Source: Guyanagaster necrorhizus (taxonomy: Eukaryota; Basidiomycota; Agaricomycetes; Agaricales; Physalacriaceae). From it: 64,000 nucleotides of DNA. The DNA is taken from the NCBI RefSeq assembly GCF_019112545.1, contig NW_025064881.1, positions 2,082,591 through 2,146,590 of the forward strand, given 5' to 3'. A model generated the notes under the pieces. It saw nothing but the letters and a program-made list of their open reading frames with translations, did no database searches and had not been told where the DNA came from. Shown here in pieces: positions 1-12,440 of the stretch; position 1 is the stretch's first letter; each line of letters starts with the position of its first letter. Both the position numbers and the translations under genes were made by a program.

Positions 1-499
1 GTGAAAAGCGCTGAGGATACAGCTATACAGTTACAACTTACAAAGCGCCCAGCGAAGCAACGCGCAACTCGAATCGATGATGTCGTTACCCTGGGATTTC
101 TTTTATCCCGACAAGTGTGGCGTCTGTCCGAGTCGACGGAGTAAGCACTGAGGGAACAAAACTGCCGTGAACCCGGGATCTCTGGTTGTACCCTTTGTAG
201 AGGCAGAATATTGGTGCGGCGCTGGCGCAGTGTCATTAATGTTGAGGGGATCTGTATTAGCAACTGCAAAGACAAAAAAACCTGTCCGATCCACTCCTCT
301 AGGATTCCTGTCCGAACCCCCCGAGGGACGGTTCCTTGGCGAGAAACCCCCCCCCGGAAATGGACATTCCAGCCAGAAAGAGGAAGAGGGATTTATGGTC
401 AACATGAACCGGGGGGAAGGACTAATTAATGTCCAAGGCAGTTAAAAGGGTGACAAGTCACTGCGTACATTGTGTGTGTGTGTGACAACTTAGTTGACA
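1..499. other. Intergenic sequence at the left window edge
   Basis: No supported gene is seen. Open frames on both strands between about 100 and 445 have no recognisable domain and overlap each other antisense. Visible simple sequence is a run of nine C near 349-357 and a short (TG)n tract at about 469-483, just before the aminodeoxychorismate lyase start. The segment probably serves as the promoter and 5' UTR of that gene. Confidence 0.5.
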
Positions 500-1344
500 A
501 TGACCACCGCAGAGTACGAGCTACTACTGACGACGCGATACGACCCGCTGCTGGAGCGGCTGGGATGGAACTACGACGAGCTGCGACCGTCGCCATTTCT
601 GCTGCTGCGATATCACTACGATCGTATTGTCGATGCCGTAGAGCAGCACGGATGGACAGAGACAGTGGGTCTGTCATATAGTGCAGTGAAGATGGCAGCG
701 CAGGAGGCGGTGAGCAACGCAGCGGACAAGTCGGCACGGGCATACAAGGTAAAATGATATTATCTATTTGTTTTTGTGGCAGAGACCGACTAGAACAGGT
801 GCGCTTAACGCTCTCGCGGTCGGGCACGCTCACGGCCTCGGCGATGCCCACCCCGCCGCTCGCGTACGACCCGACATCACCTGCGTTCTTCAAACCCAAC
901 TCGGACAGCGGCACACTCTACGGCCAGGTGCTCGCAGTCACCCTCGACAGCGAGCCGACCCCCGCCTCGCTCTTCACCTCCACAAAGACAACCCGCCGCC
1001 AGGTCTACGACGACGCAAGATCGCGCGCCGCCCTCCCGCCCATCGGTGCCTCATCCACTGTCTCCTCGTCCCTCGCAGAGGTCATCCTCCACAACGAGCA
1101 CGGCGCCATTACAGAGGCCTCCGTGTCCAACGTCGCTTTCTACCGCTCCCCCCACTGGATAACGCCCCGTCTTAGCACTGGCTGTCTCCCCGGCGTCCTC
1201 AGGCGGTGGATGCTCGAGCAGGGTCGTATAAGAGAGGCCCCGGACGACCTTGCGTTCACTCTTGACAACGTAAGGCCTGGCGACTGGGTCCTCATACTCA
1301 ACAGCGTCTCAGGCTGTCGCGTTGGTAGGATACAGGAAGGTTGA
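500..1344 (+). CDS. ABZ2: Aminodeoxychorismate lyase-like protein (class IV aminotransferase fold)
   Basis: Two exons, 500-748 and 799-1344, separated by a 50-nt GT..AG intron, give 264 aa. The start is the first ATG of the frame (MTTAEYELLL). Family features are seen in order: an FTSTKTTRRQVYDDAR segment whose Lys (about residue 146) fits the PLP-binding lysine, then EASVSNVAFY (Glu about 189), then TPRLSTGCLPGVLRRWML, the usual C-terminal class IV signature. Enzymes of this type release pyruvate from 4-amino-4-deoxychorismate to give p-aminobenzoate for folate; yeast Abz2 is the fungal reference. The sequence is divergent enough that another class IV aminotransferase is possible, but fungal Abz2-like is the best reading. 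The gene converges on UTP13 with only 97 bp between stop codons. Confidence 0.8.
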
Positions 1345-1441
1345 ATGACATCCTGCGTAACATTTTGGGCTCACTAGAGGCGGACTTTGAACAGAAATAA
1401 TATCTACTGTGTATCAAATACTATACTTTTTAGTGGCACCG

Positions 1442-4353
1442 TTATACATACAACGATTCGTCGACATCCATGCTACCATCGTCTCCATCGAACATCCCAT
1501 CGTCCATCTCGCCCAAGATGTAGTCCACCATGTAGCTCTCTTGAACCAGCTTCTCCATTCGCGAAAGGTGTCGCTTCGTATACGGTATCAGCCCATCTAT
1601 GAGCTCCTTCAGCGCCGTGCTGCCCTTCCCATCCTCTTGCCCAAAATCCACCTGGAACGCCTTGCTCACGTCCTCTGTCGGCCTCAGTTTGACGATGGCA
1701 AACAGCACTCCTTGCGCTACGTCATTCATCTTTGCATTCGCATTCCAGTCCCGGACGTACCGCAAGAGCTTGGCGAGATCTGACCCATAGAGCGTACGGA
1801 TCACCTGGTCCACCGAGGCATTCCCCGAAACCGACCCTGCTGTTTCATCCAGAGATGATCGCACGTCCCTGAACAAGGTCAGCAATCGACCCGGCTGCTC
1901 CATCGCCAGGGCGAGCTCAATAGCCCGGCGGTAGTCTTTCAGTGATATGTAGTTTGTAAAATCTTGTTCCCTATTTGACGTCAGCACACATCACAAAGTC
2001 AAAGGAAGATATTACTTTAGGACTAGATCAGCCCTCTTCAACTCCTTGGCTTCCTCTTCCTCCTCAGTACTGTCTTGCCAAAAGGTAATGACAGAATCTG
2101 CGGCTCCGGAAACGATAGTTTGGTCATCGGCCCTTACGGCTAAAGCCCAGACCTAGAAGAAGTCTTAGTCACAGGACCGTAAGGGCACCCAAACGAGGCA
2201 CACATACCTTATCCTCATGATTATCCAAAGTCACCATACATTCCTCCTCCCTGACATTCCACACCTTCACCAATCCATCAGACCCTGCGCTGACCAACTG
2301 CGCCCCAAAGTTTAAGAAATCAACCCTCAGGACAGAATTCGTATGGCCTTCAAAAGTCTTGACACACGAAAAATCGTCCAAATTCCACAGCTTGACAGTT
2401 TTGTCTCCGCTTCCTGTGGCAAGCACCCTCTCAGCCCGACCAAACTTGACACTCCACACGCCCCGCTTGTGACCCTTGCATGTACCCAAGAGCTTCAGCC
2501 CCCCACTTGTACCACTGTACTCAATCGCATACACCTTCGCAGTACGATCCTGCGACCCTGACACAAGCATACGATCATTTGGAGCCACATCTAGAGAATT
2601 GATGTCCTTCTCATGCGCTTTCAGGGTCAACAGGCTCTTGCACCGAACGACATCCGATCCCTCTACGTACGTAGACGACACCAGAGAAAGATCCCACATT
2701 TTTATGGTCCGGTCTTGACTGCCTGTAAACATGAATCGTAGCTTAGGGGAGGAGTCCGTCTCGTCGGCTTTGCGAGACATGGCGAGGGCCCCGACGCTTT
2801 CGGCGTGACCTTCACATAGGCCGACACAACGGTACACCTCATCTGATGTGCTGGGCGCCCATATCCTCGCGGAACGATCCTTGCTTCCGCTGATCAAGAC
2901 ACGCCCATCGGCACTGTGGTCGACGGACAGAACGATCTCTTTGTGTCCTTCTAGCAGGCGAGCATCGAGGGACGAGGTTGAATATACCCGAATGAGGGAA
3001 GAGTTGGTCGCGATGGCCAGGTGGGAGTCTTTGCAGGATCCAAGGGGAGAAAGGAATGTAGCATCAACAATTTCATCATTGTACCCAATGAGCTGTCGGG
3101 TCAAGGAGTGCGAGGTGAGGGAGTGGAATAGGATATTTTGATCGGCGTGGACAGAAACAAGGGTCGATGTCGCTGCATTATATCTAATAATATCGTCAGT
3201 ATCACCTAACTATCAGAGGAAGTGGCTTACTGGACGTCAACAATCTGGCGTTGCTCTTCTTGGTCAACCGAAATGTGAGAATGCTCCGTCCCTAGAGTAA
3301 ACAACACATTGCCCTCCCTCGCATCCCAAATCTTTACGACACCATTCTCCCCTCCAGTATAGAAGCGTATATTCTTGGGACCTGACGAAGTGCCAGTCAA
3401 ATCCTCATCATGCAACAACCCGACCGCCTCCACTCTTTCGAGAATCGGGATCGTCTTCAATAGCCGAGGAACAGTTTCCTTACCCTTCCCTTTTTGCTTG
3501 CCACTAGAGTGGACAAGACTCAACGACGAAAGGTCCCATAAAAGAACGACCGAGTCTCGTCCCCCACTAACCAGCCACTTCCCATCCAAAGACACGTCCA
3601 GACCCCGAGGTACGGAAACATGTCCTTCAAGCACGGCACCCGCTTTGCTAGTTGCTCGGGAAGTCTCTGAGAGCTCAAAAATCCGGATACGAGTGTCTAC
3701 GGACGCAGTAATAAGCTGCATTTGGGTTCTTTGGCTTACAGACGGGTCCTGGGGGAAGTTGAACGTCAGGGCGCTCACCACGCCCCCATGGCCCTTGAAT
3801 ACATGTGTTACGTATCCACGAAGGATGTCCCATACTTTGACGACGCCATCCGCAGAGCCAGAGGCGAGGTAAGTGGATGTGGGGTCAGTTTTACAGACGT
3901 GGACCGGGGCGTCGTGGGCTTTGGCTATGACGCGGATTGGCTGAACGGGTTTTTCGAGGGTATCTAGCGACCGTGGAAGTTCGAAGATACGAAGGGAAAG
4001 CGAGGAAGTAAAAACGAGAAGGTGGGTCGAGGAGGGGGAAATACATATCGATGTTACCGATTGTGTATCCTACGCACATGTTAGCGTCAAGTGAAAAAAT
4101 AGTACAAACATACTCACACCCGCAAAGGTGCATATTTGGGTGCCCGTCGACACCTCAGTCAACAACAATTCTTCTCCAGTACAAGTCACGAGTCTCTGTC
4201 CATCTGGAAGAACTGCAACGGGTCCTCCCGTGTACAGCGGGGGAACGGTACGCGCTTTTTTGAATCTGTATTCATTTCAGCGGATGTACCGCAATCCCTG
4301 AAAAGTACATACGCGGTCTTGAGCTTCGGTCGCCCCGCAATGGGAATGGCCAT
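1442..4353 (-). CDS. UTP13: U3 snoRNP / SSU processome WD40 protein Utp13
   Basis: The multi-exon minus-strand gene encodes about 860 aa. The first exon is 4313-4353 (MAIPIAGRPKLKT); a 47-nt intron beginning GTATGT follows, then FKKARTVPPLYTGGPVAVLP, the typical Utp13/TBL3 N-terminus. More than ten WD40 units follow, for example SADGVVKVWD, GGRDSVVLLWD, SGSKDRSARIW, GSQDRTIKMWD and GSGDKTVKLWN. After the propellers comes the C-terminal Utp13 helical domain (EQDFTNYISLKDYRRAIELALAM onward), ending in an acidic tail with MDVDESLYV. Utp13 belongs to the UTP-B subcomplex that assembles on the 5' ETS of pre-rRNA in the nucleolus. Introns lie near 4266-4312, about 4070-4115, about 3180-3226, about 2155-2210 and about 1985-2020. 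I see no frameshift. Confidence 0.93.
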
Positions 4354-5123
4354 CGTCGAACAGAAAAAAAAAGAGTTGAATGGACTCGGACTTGCCCGAT
4401 ATCGTGACTCGTAAATTGGAAATAATTGTCACATCACTGGTTACCTTTTTCGATGACAATGTAACGAACAGCTATTCCTGGCTGGGTCGGCGCTCGTTCA
4501 AAATGATTTTGGCTGATGTTTGGCTGGTTCTCGTTCCCATGCCGTCTGTCCAAAAGAAGTTTCGAACACCAATATGACCTTCATTAATATCAATCTGCTG
4601 GCTAGCGTGAGTTTCTTGGTTCATCGAACGGGCCGCGGTTGTTTCCACAGTCAGAATGTATCATTGTTTCGTTCACAGCACCCACTGTTGGCATGTCGGG
4701 ATACCGTAGGGCTGGACCATCATTTCTTTGTTCCACCCCAAATACCATATACATCACTGGTAGCACACCTTACTAGTCATTTATATCAAATAGAGAAAGG
4801 TGGTGATCTACAGATATAGCCATTGACCTTATCGGAATTTCTCTCGTGGGATTCCTTCCATGCCTAAGAGCCGCTGCCCGTTTCTTGACTCACCAAAAAT
4901 GATATGTGATCAAGGCACTTGAGTGGATGTCTGCGTCGTACGTGTATTGACCGACATTGACCGAACATTGCGGGACTGGGGTAAAAAATACAAAACGCTA
5001 CTCGTGTGGCACCTGTAGAAAGGGAAAAGGCCATAAGGTCCACTGGACTCGGAAATAAGCTGAAAACCTATATTGATAAAATTAATTGAATGATGCTTCT
5101 TGCCGACTGCTCCGTCTTCACCG
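4354..5123. other. Intergenic: UTP13 upstream region and forkhead gene 3' side
   Basis: This 770-bp gap between two minus-strand genes holds no supported coding sequence. Short open frames are present, but they lack domain content and consistent splice signals. The part next to 4354 is expected to contain the UTP13 promoter. I see no repeat or RNA gene. Confidence 0.5.
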
Positions 5124-6344
5124 TTACGAAGGCCGTGATGTACTCGACCAACGCATGCGAAGTGAGTCCAGTTGCGCCTCTGCTTGACGCCGTAATTCTG
5201 CCTCCTCGTCAGCATCCCTCTCCGCTTCCCTTCTCTTCCTTGACTCTTCTTCTAGTAAGGCCTCCACAGTGCGCAAAGCTGACTTGGACCGGGACGCCTC
5301 CGCCTGCGCTTGAGCCAGCTGGTCAGTGAGCCTTATGGACAGCGACACGGCCTCTGCTGACTGGCGTCTAAGCCCAGCGACCTCGATTTGCAGACGCTCG
5401 ATGATGTTTTTAGCCTCGTCGTTTTGTTCAGGGAATGGATTTCGAGACAAGGAGGTAGAGGGTAGCGGATAATGCGTCGAGCTGGCGAGAGATGGTCGTC
5501 GCTCGTATGAATGCATAACATCATCATCGCTTTCGAAGTCATCTTCGTCCGAAACCTGACCGTCCTCTTCATAATCATCATCGTCATGCATAGATCGGTC
5601 CGCGTGAGTGGATTCGGAATACGGACCATCTTTACGCGGCCTTCCTCTCTTCTTGGCCTGATTCTCTGCTTCTTTGTCCTTGTTGGGCCTACCCCGCTTT
5701 CGCGGTCGCTTTGTACCCGGCGGAGCCAAAAGATTTACGGTCCAATATGACCCGAAACCAGGGTCAGTGACGGGGCGGGGTTGGCGTTCAAATAGACGGT
5801 TCAACGATAGATGATGTCGAACGGATTGCTAAAAACAAATATGAGATCGACCGTGGCACGGCAATGGGAAAATCACGTACTTTCCACGTCGGACCCGCTG
5901 TTTTATAATAGGCGTACTTGCCCTCCATCGCGGCATAGATTTCTCTTATGGTGAGACGCTGGCGCGGGCTGCCCAAAATGGCACAGCGCAGGATGACGGG
6001 GAGGGTATGCTGTGGGCGTCCATCTGTATCAGGCAAACAATCGAGAGTGTCGGGGCAATTGGGGTGCGGCTCGTGGTCTTGGTATTGCCATGGCGGCATC
6101 TCAGGTTCAGGATCTAGCTGATCCACGTCTCCAACATCGCCTAGAGCGTCGACTGTATGGGCACTGGCGACCGAGGCAGGCGAGGACGGGAGCTCCAGGG
6201 CGGACGGCGAGTGAGCCTCGTCGTGTATGTGAAGTCTAGAATGGTAAGCAAGGGTGGTACACGGCGAACACAATGACGAGCAGCCTACCTTGACGACGCC
6301 TGCCTTGAATCGTCGGGATTGAGTATGCTACGGAGACTCGCCAT
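5124..6344 (-). CDS. Forkhead-domain transcription factor with AT-hooks
   Basis: Three exons (6289-6344, 5881-6235, 5124-5828) encode 371 aa starting MASLRSILNPDD. The forkhead domain lies at about residues 92-160: HTLPVILRCAILGSPRQRLTIREIY, then YAYYKTAGPTWK, and across an intron QSVRHHLSLNRLF, matching the W-x-[NQ]-S-[IV]-R-H-x-L-S-L-N recognition helix. The 5' KPPYSY core is degenerate. Two AT-hook-like cores follow, KRGRPNKD and KRGRPRKD (about 180-205), then an acidic Ser/Asp stretch and a C-terminal coiled coil rich in Glu, Arg and Ala (about 280-360). Forkhead proteins bind DNA through helix 3, and AT-hooks add minor-groove contacts. The target genes cannot be told from sequence. The next gene downstream on the chromosome is UTP13; there is no evidence of co-regulation. 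Confidence 0.88.
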
Positions 6345-6576
6345 GGAAGTCGATGAGGGAGCTCCTTTGAGATAAGGGTAAGCTGGACCAAACTGGACCC
6401 ATAAGCCCACCCACGGCTTATATAATGTGCCCCATAGATCTCGATCTCTCCGATCAGATTCGTCGTCGGCTGAGTCACACCGCCTATTCTCGTAGAAATA
6501 CATTGTGACAAGAAAATACACAGGACAACACAACTCACAACAAGCAGCTACTGTATATTACAGCGCGTCTAGGGGT

Positions 6577-9500
6577 CTATAGCCCATACTGATTAAAATT
6601 ATACGGATACGGGAGCCCTCCTGCCCCTACATTACTTTGCAGCCACTCGCCGCCCTGTCGCGAACCCCCTCCCCCAAAGTCTAACTCATTCAGCGGCGGA
6701 GCCACGGCATTCGCATCCACTGTGGGCCCTTGTGCTACTACAGGAGACATGGGCTGCGAGCCCTGACTCTGCCCGTTCCGGGGCCACCATTCATAGCCCG
6801 GATAAAACGATGTGGAGGGTTCGATTCCCGGTATATCCAGGCCAAGCATGTGTGCCATGATCCGCGTGCTCAGGTCTTGTACCCCTGTTTCTGTCTGTTC
6901 TTGCTGCGGGGGTCCATTGAGATCTCCAAACGCCTCTCGCTGCAAATAGTCAGACGACTTTTCCTGCGCGAACGCAATGTCTGCTTGTCGTTTATGTCGC
7001 CCAGGAGAGTTTGAATCCTCCGACGTCTGAGCATTGTCAAAGGTCAGTTGTACCCCATTTAGTAGATCCCATGCGCGTGAGGCACTGGGCCAAACTACCT
7101 ATTATAAGAATGCTATAAGTACCGCATTGATTCGTATCACGGCTCTTGCCTAAACATACCTCCATGTCCTTCAGTGCCGCCATACATTGACGCAAGCCCA
7201 GAGATGCCTGGACATTCGACGGCCGTAAAGTTACTAGGAAAGGAAAGATCAGCCCTTTAATCACCCAGTGAAAATTGAATAATGAACGAACATGTCAAGA
7301 CATGCATAATACTGTAGTTGTAATAAGCGTCGTTAAACAATCGCATTCGTGAAACGACATACCCAGCACTGAATATGTAAGATGTGAGGAACGGGGAACA
7401 GCGTTTGAGCGTAAACGTCTCGCGATATACCGTGACTGACGAGTGGGAAGTTTCAATATGCCAGAATTGCCGACTGCACGGCACACTTACCGATGGAACC
7501 AATATGGCTAGCGGCGCCTTGAGCTAGGTCAAATGCCTTCAACTCCAATGTGGAATGTCGGGAAGTGAATTCGCCGCTGAAAAACAAGGTAAGTAACACG
7601 GATCAAACTCTCATACAATAACGAAATAATCACCCTTTCCAATTAGGAATGCTAGCCAGGAAAAAACATTGAATAGATATCTCTCGACAAAAACAATACA
7701 TATATGACTCACAACGCTCGGTTCAGTAACAAGACGGACCCCCAATACCTGATGTGCAAGAAGAGAATGTGCGGCGGCGGGACTTTACGCCGATTGGCAG
7801 TATCATATCGCAGGTGCTCAGGTAGGCTGATGTACCATTGATCCAGCTGGGACTCAAAGCTAGACAGCAAGGCACGACGAGAGACCCCTGGTGTGGCGCG
7901 TACAGGATAGATTTTGGATATTATGGCACCTAGGATAACGCCTAGAAGTCTCTGTTAGTAGCCGCGAATATCATTTTGCAGGAACAGTTACAGAGGGTGG
8001 CGGTGGCGCGGAAACAGTACATCACCGCATTGGGAGTGGGGGGATAGGCTGCACTTGTCGAATCTGATGGTAGCGGTCGCCAAGGTTGTTGCTCATCAGC
8101 CTGATCATGAAATGATGCGTCAATGTTCATTGTCTATTACCCCTGAAGCTCGCACTCACTTGGTTCACTTCCGGTAAGGGAGTATCAAAGTCATCATCTC
8201 TGATGATAATTGGACGCCCTGTGGAATTGGTGGCGGTAAGTTCCGGGAGACGTTCAAACAGACCTTTCCTCACCCATGTATATCGAACCATACCTGCATC
8301 GACATCATACGTCAAACTTTGTTTAAAGTATTGAGGGACCATGACCCACCTGTCCGCGAGTGTACATACCCACCAGATCTGTCGTCGAGTCTGGGTCTCT
8401 TCGGGTGAGAACATGTCTTCACCGTGAATTTTCCAATGATCGGAGTTACGATTTAGTCCCAAATCAATCGCCTGTCGGCACCGTAAGTGTCTATTCTTGT
8501 AACAATATATCATACCATGCGTATAGCCATGCCTGTATTGTCGATGTCAACCACTGTCTGTTGATAATCTGACAACACAAGACATACCAATATATATCCA
8601 TCCTTGCTCCATACTCCCAATTCCAAACTCGCGATATCCCAACAGCAGCAGAGTTTGAACGGTAGTAGGTCGGGAACGGTGGAAGATTTTGGCTATTCAC
8701 TAGTCTGAGTATCAAATCATCATTGCAGAGACCCAAACTCACTGAGTATGTTCCTTGCTGATTCCTGGTAATTTCGGCCGGCTTCCCACATCTTTCCGTT
8801 GGTAGGCAGGGGAAGGTCTTGATCAGAAAATCGAGCAGTGATAGCGAACATGGAGAGAAGAAGCATCGCGGACAGTTTCTGCGTGGCCTCTGGCTTTGGT
8901 GACGATCCAGTCTCTGACGGCCTCGGACTATCTTGCTGTAACGATTCGCTATTAGAAGAAGTCAGAAACCAGTCACTGTTTTCGTGCAATTGCGTCCATC
9001 TTGCATACCCTTGTCTCCTGTCCATGTATGAGCGCGGTTTCTCCAATCAGAAATTATGGCACCTACAAGGCACGGTACTCCCGCAAAAAGCGACCTTTAT
9101 GTATAAGGGGAAACACGGGATGAATGTACACGAAGTACAGTTCGATGAGTCGATCCTGGATGTGCGAAGGCGGTAGCTGCACTTCGATGTCTTCTTCTTG
9201 AATGAGATGGAGTATATGATCCTTAGACGGTGGCCAGACCCTTGCCATAGGCAATTTCCTGCATCATATTTGCTTCAATTCAGGCTGATTACTTGCACTT
9301 GATGACTCTCACCATACGCCTCCATCGTTTCGATCATCGGTCCGCGAGTTCCTACTCAAAAGATGTAGACCGCTCGCCTTGCCATGATATCGAAGCTTGA
9401 TGAAAAGCATGTATTAACGCTGCAAGGTAAACATGGACAAACCGGTACCTCTTGATTTTCGTCCAGAGATAATTGGCCCATATGTTCGGTGGCGTCTTTC

Positions 9501-10622
9501 AATGATTCACGATCTTCGCTTTCTATAATTGAGCGATCAGAACTTGCTCTGGGTTCAACGTAACTGGCATGCTTGCCGGATAACGGTTCCATAGTGTACA
9601 TCCTACTCCAATCTGGATTTGCAACACGGGACTCAATGGAGGCAGCATTCAGCCGACGTCTCTGGGTGGCCGGCTCTGCACCATCAATGGAACTGGAAGA
9701 ACTAGAAGGTGCTCCGTAAATAGACGGTGTGGATGACGACGAGGATGCCAACCCAGAAGTTAGCCGGGCGGCGAGGTTATCCTGCCACTCCTGGGTAGGG
9801 ACTACAGAGAGTCCTCGATCTGCAGTTACTACGAATTGCAATTACCGTGGATCCGGAGCAGACTGCGAGGGCTTGCCTTGAGCTGATGAGACTTTCTCTC
9901 TCGATACCCTAGACTGTCTTCGTGACCGTGAAGGATCCCGCGCAGGAGATGTCTCGTTACTCCTCAGGACAGACGCAAAGAAGTCCTCTTTGGTAGCTCC
10001 TGAGCGCTGATTTCGACGACCGGAAGGACCCTGTAGACATTGACAGTGGGTTCGGCTGAAACGCAGTAAAGAAACCCGAAGGCTCACATAAGGACCTGAA
10101 TCTACTCTTCCTAGAATTTCCCGAGCTAGGTCGTCCTGGCGCAGATCGGCGACGATGCTCTGCACACGAGGATCGTTGCATTGCATGAGCGCACCCAAGA
10201 GGGATTCGACCTGGTGCCACCGCTGCTCAATGGCATGAATGTACCCCTTCGGGGGTCCCCGCTTGTAGCTCGGGCCTAAGAAAAAAGGTCATAAAGCATT
10301 GCTGAGTGAATTCTGTAGGAGCGTACCAAGAAATGTGCAAGCTGCCCAAAAACCAAGATGAGCGTTCACACACAAACACAAAGGGTGATATTGACCTGTT
10401 CCTGCCTGCGCACAACTTTTACACTGAGTAGAATCGGCAGCACCTCTTTCACATTTGCTCTTTGTCTTTCTGCACTGGTCACAGGCTGCGAAAAAAAAAG
10501 AGGTCAGGGGACTCCTAACCGGAATCGCCGAGTCTCATACCTCTACTGCTCCTCTTTCTGGAGGCTGCCTGGGAGTCATGGTTGACTTCGTCGTCAGAAG
10601 GGTCAGAATCGTGCCAATCCAT
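6577..10622 (-). CDS. Zn2Cys6 fungal-specific transcription factor
   Basis: A long gene with many introns, roughly 950-1000 aa. The start is MDWHDSDPSDDEVNH at 10622. After a 5' intron comes the zinc cluster CDQCRKTKSKC, nine residues, CKSC, and six residues to the last Cys, which falls beyond a second intron. This is a full C-x2-C-x6-C-x9-C-x2-C-x6-C motif. The next segment, FLGPSYKRGPPKGYIHAIEQ, is a linker typical of XlnR-like regulators. The middle-homology domain (fungal_trans) is seen in exons near 9050-9250 (LYFVYIHPVFPLIHKGRF) and 8130-8510 (ETQTRRQIWWVCTLADRW). The tail to 6577 is rich in Pro, Gly, Ser and Asn. It is a nuclear DNA-binding regulator; the XlnR-like linker hints at carbon or plant-polymer metabolism, but the target is not determinable. 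The central exon borders are only approximate. Confidence 0.87.
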
Positions 10623-11135
10623 GTCAGGAAAGACGGGAACTTGGTAGTAGTGGTGGAAGAGAAAGCTAGAGTTGGTTATTAAAGGACATTAACATCGAAT
10701 AGGATGTCGATCCCGGACGAAGTCATGTTTCTCTTCAAACTCACGTGCCGAACGTAACATGGAATTTGACGAGCCAATCAGCGTTGACTCCGGTCCGACA
10801 TGAGCCGATCGGGCGACATGTCCGAGCTTTGTTGATGTGATGTATTTTCCGTCCTGACTTTGATGCGAGTGGACGCTTGCAATCACCGTCGGCTGCCGTG
10901 CTGCTCAACGGCAGAACATGGTTGCCACTCGGTCCCTTCTGACATCGCTTCGCTTCATTGTCAGTCCTAAAAAAAAGAGTTGTATATTCACATATCGCCG
11001 TTGAATCGCATGTTAATACAAGCTGGTCACTTTTATCTTACCCCATGTCATGCAAAGCGCACAGTCAGCCACCGCCAGAGATCTGTGTCTGTGACAGCCC
11101 ATTCATTATGCGCTGGTTCCTGACTGTCTCGACCC
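10623..11135. other. Intergenic: zinc-cluster gene promoter and NIPSNAP 3' flank
   Basis: No coding sequence is supported in this 513-bp gap. It lies upstream of the minus-strand Zn2Cys6 gene and downstream of the NIPSNAP stop. It contains several CGG/CCG triplets, including one inverted pair listed separately. Confidence 0.5.
10890..10898. promoter_or_regulatory. CGG-N3-CCG inverted triplet
   Basis: The nine bases CGGCTGCCG form an inverted CGG pair with a 3-bp spacer, about 270 bp upstream of the start of the Zn2Cys6 gene. Dimeric zinc-cluster factors often bind CGG triplets in such an arrangement. A site this short occurs by chance in GC-balanced DNA, so autoregulation is only a suggestion. 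Confidence 0.2.
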
Positions 11136-12300
11136 TTACTTCAGTGGGCTGTACGGTAGAGGGGCGAGAATGAACGCATCCATAAATTTGGCCAATTGCG
11201 ACGTCTGAAATAGCCGTTTGAGCGGAGCTAACCAAATCTATCAAAACGCACCTTGTCTACGGTTTCTGCCCACCCATCAACTTGCCATGCATTCTCTCTC
11301 GTCTCTTTACGAGTCGCCAGGTTTCTGCGCCGAGAGAGATGAGCGTCGGTCTCGAACCTATAAAAGGCACTTACGGATACTGCCACATATGGTGTACCTG
11401 GTTGAGTCGTCCAACCTGCGAGAACCACGCGCCGACTGGAGCGACGTGCTTGCGCCGTGCCTCGATGCCTCTTCGCCTAATACAGACGCGTCAATTTTTA
11501 TTCCGAATAGAAACAGGTGGTCCATTGGAAACGAACCAGGTGTGTTCCCATTCCAACAAAGTGCCTGCTTTCAACTGATATGATCGCAGCTCGAAAATAC
11601 CGCCTTGCGCGCGCGGTGGAGCAGTCGGGAAGAACGCAAACTCCTGGTTCAACTGAGAGAACCGTGAATTGATGAACGGCAACATCGCCTGATACGCTTT
11701 CAAGTGCTATAAACATCTCCATGATCTTTAAGACATCGCGTTGAGTCAGCAGCAAATATACCTCCGATGTCCGTGCCAGTGCGCTCGACTTGTCGTATCC
11801 ACCATAGTTCTCATATTCAAGGATATGAAAGAACGTGTCTTGCTCCCCAACAAGGGTCTCCCAGCTACCTGTCAACTTCACTTTCATGTCAGGATCCTTA
11901 AGGAGGCCTGTGTAATATTTCTCGCTACTCAGAAGTCAAAAAAAACAGGATATCGGTGAGTAATAAGGGTTTGCTTACGCTGCGACTTTATACTCATCCG
12001 TCTTGTCGGACTTGACGCGGTGTACTGGTGGATTCCAGACACGTCACCATTTACGAAACGACAGGATGCTTACCTTCAAAGCCATGAACGTACTTGCCGC
12101 GACCAACAAGACGGGAATGCTGGAGGATGTCAACCTCACCGGCCTTCTTGGCCTCTGGAGAACCGTGTAACAAAGACTGGGTTGCCGTGAGATTGGAATC
12201 TGAAAACATTTGCCTCACTGTAGATAGCTACCTGAACTGAAATGGATCGACGTGTCGCAGCAAGAGAAGATGCCGCTCTGGTGGCTGAAGAGCGATACAT
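11136..12300 (-). CDS. NIPSNAP family protein, probably mitochondrial
   Basis: The multi-exon gene has two NIPSNAP modules. The first includes EAKKAGEVDILQHSRLVGRG, KYYTGLLKDPDMKVKLTGSW and DTFFHILEYENYGGYDKSS. The second begins IFELRSYQLKAGTLLEWEHTW and continues EARRKHVAPVGAWFSQVGRL, HHMWQYP, LETRKETRENAWQVDGWAET, ending FMDAFILAPLPYSPLK at 11136. NIPSNAP proteins are mitochondrial, linked in animals to vesicle traffic and mitophagy signalling; a biochemical activity is not established. The best N-terminus starts at 12300 (MYRSSATRAASSLAATR), an Arg/Ser/Ala-rich mitochondrial targeting peptide. Joining it in frame needs a 52-nt intron with a weak GTCGAT donor; the alternative is a start inside the next exon (MFSDSNLTATQ). 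The start is therefore less certain than the rest. Confidence 0.85.
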
Positions 12301-12440
12301 TGTGGTAGAAAGTCAAGAGCCGTGCGTGAGTGAAACCCCGCTATAACTCCAATCAGTTCGTGACGTATTTCCGCAGGAATAGGGTTAGGGTTACGCGCGA
12401 TCCTAATAGCACTTTTCACGCTCTGAGTAATTAGCGTGTT

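Noticed and set aside
103..445. Overlapping open frames on both strands near the left edge
   Set aside because: No domain, no splice evidence, and mutually antisense; treated as intergenic.
6814..6835. GGTTCGATTCCCGG box resembling a tRNA B box
   Set aside because: It lies in the coding C-terminal exon of the Zn2Cys6 gene and has no upstream A box or cloverleaf partner.
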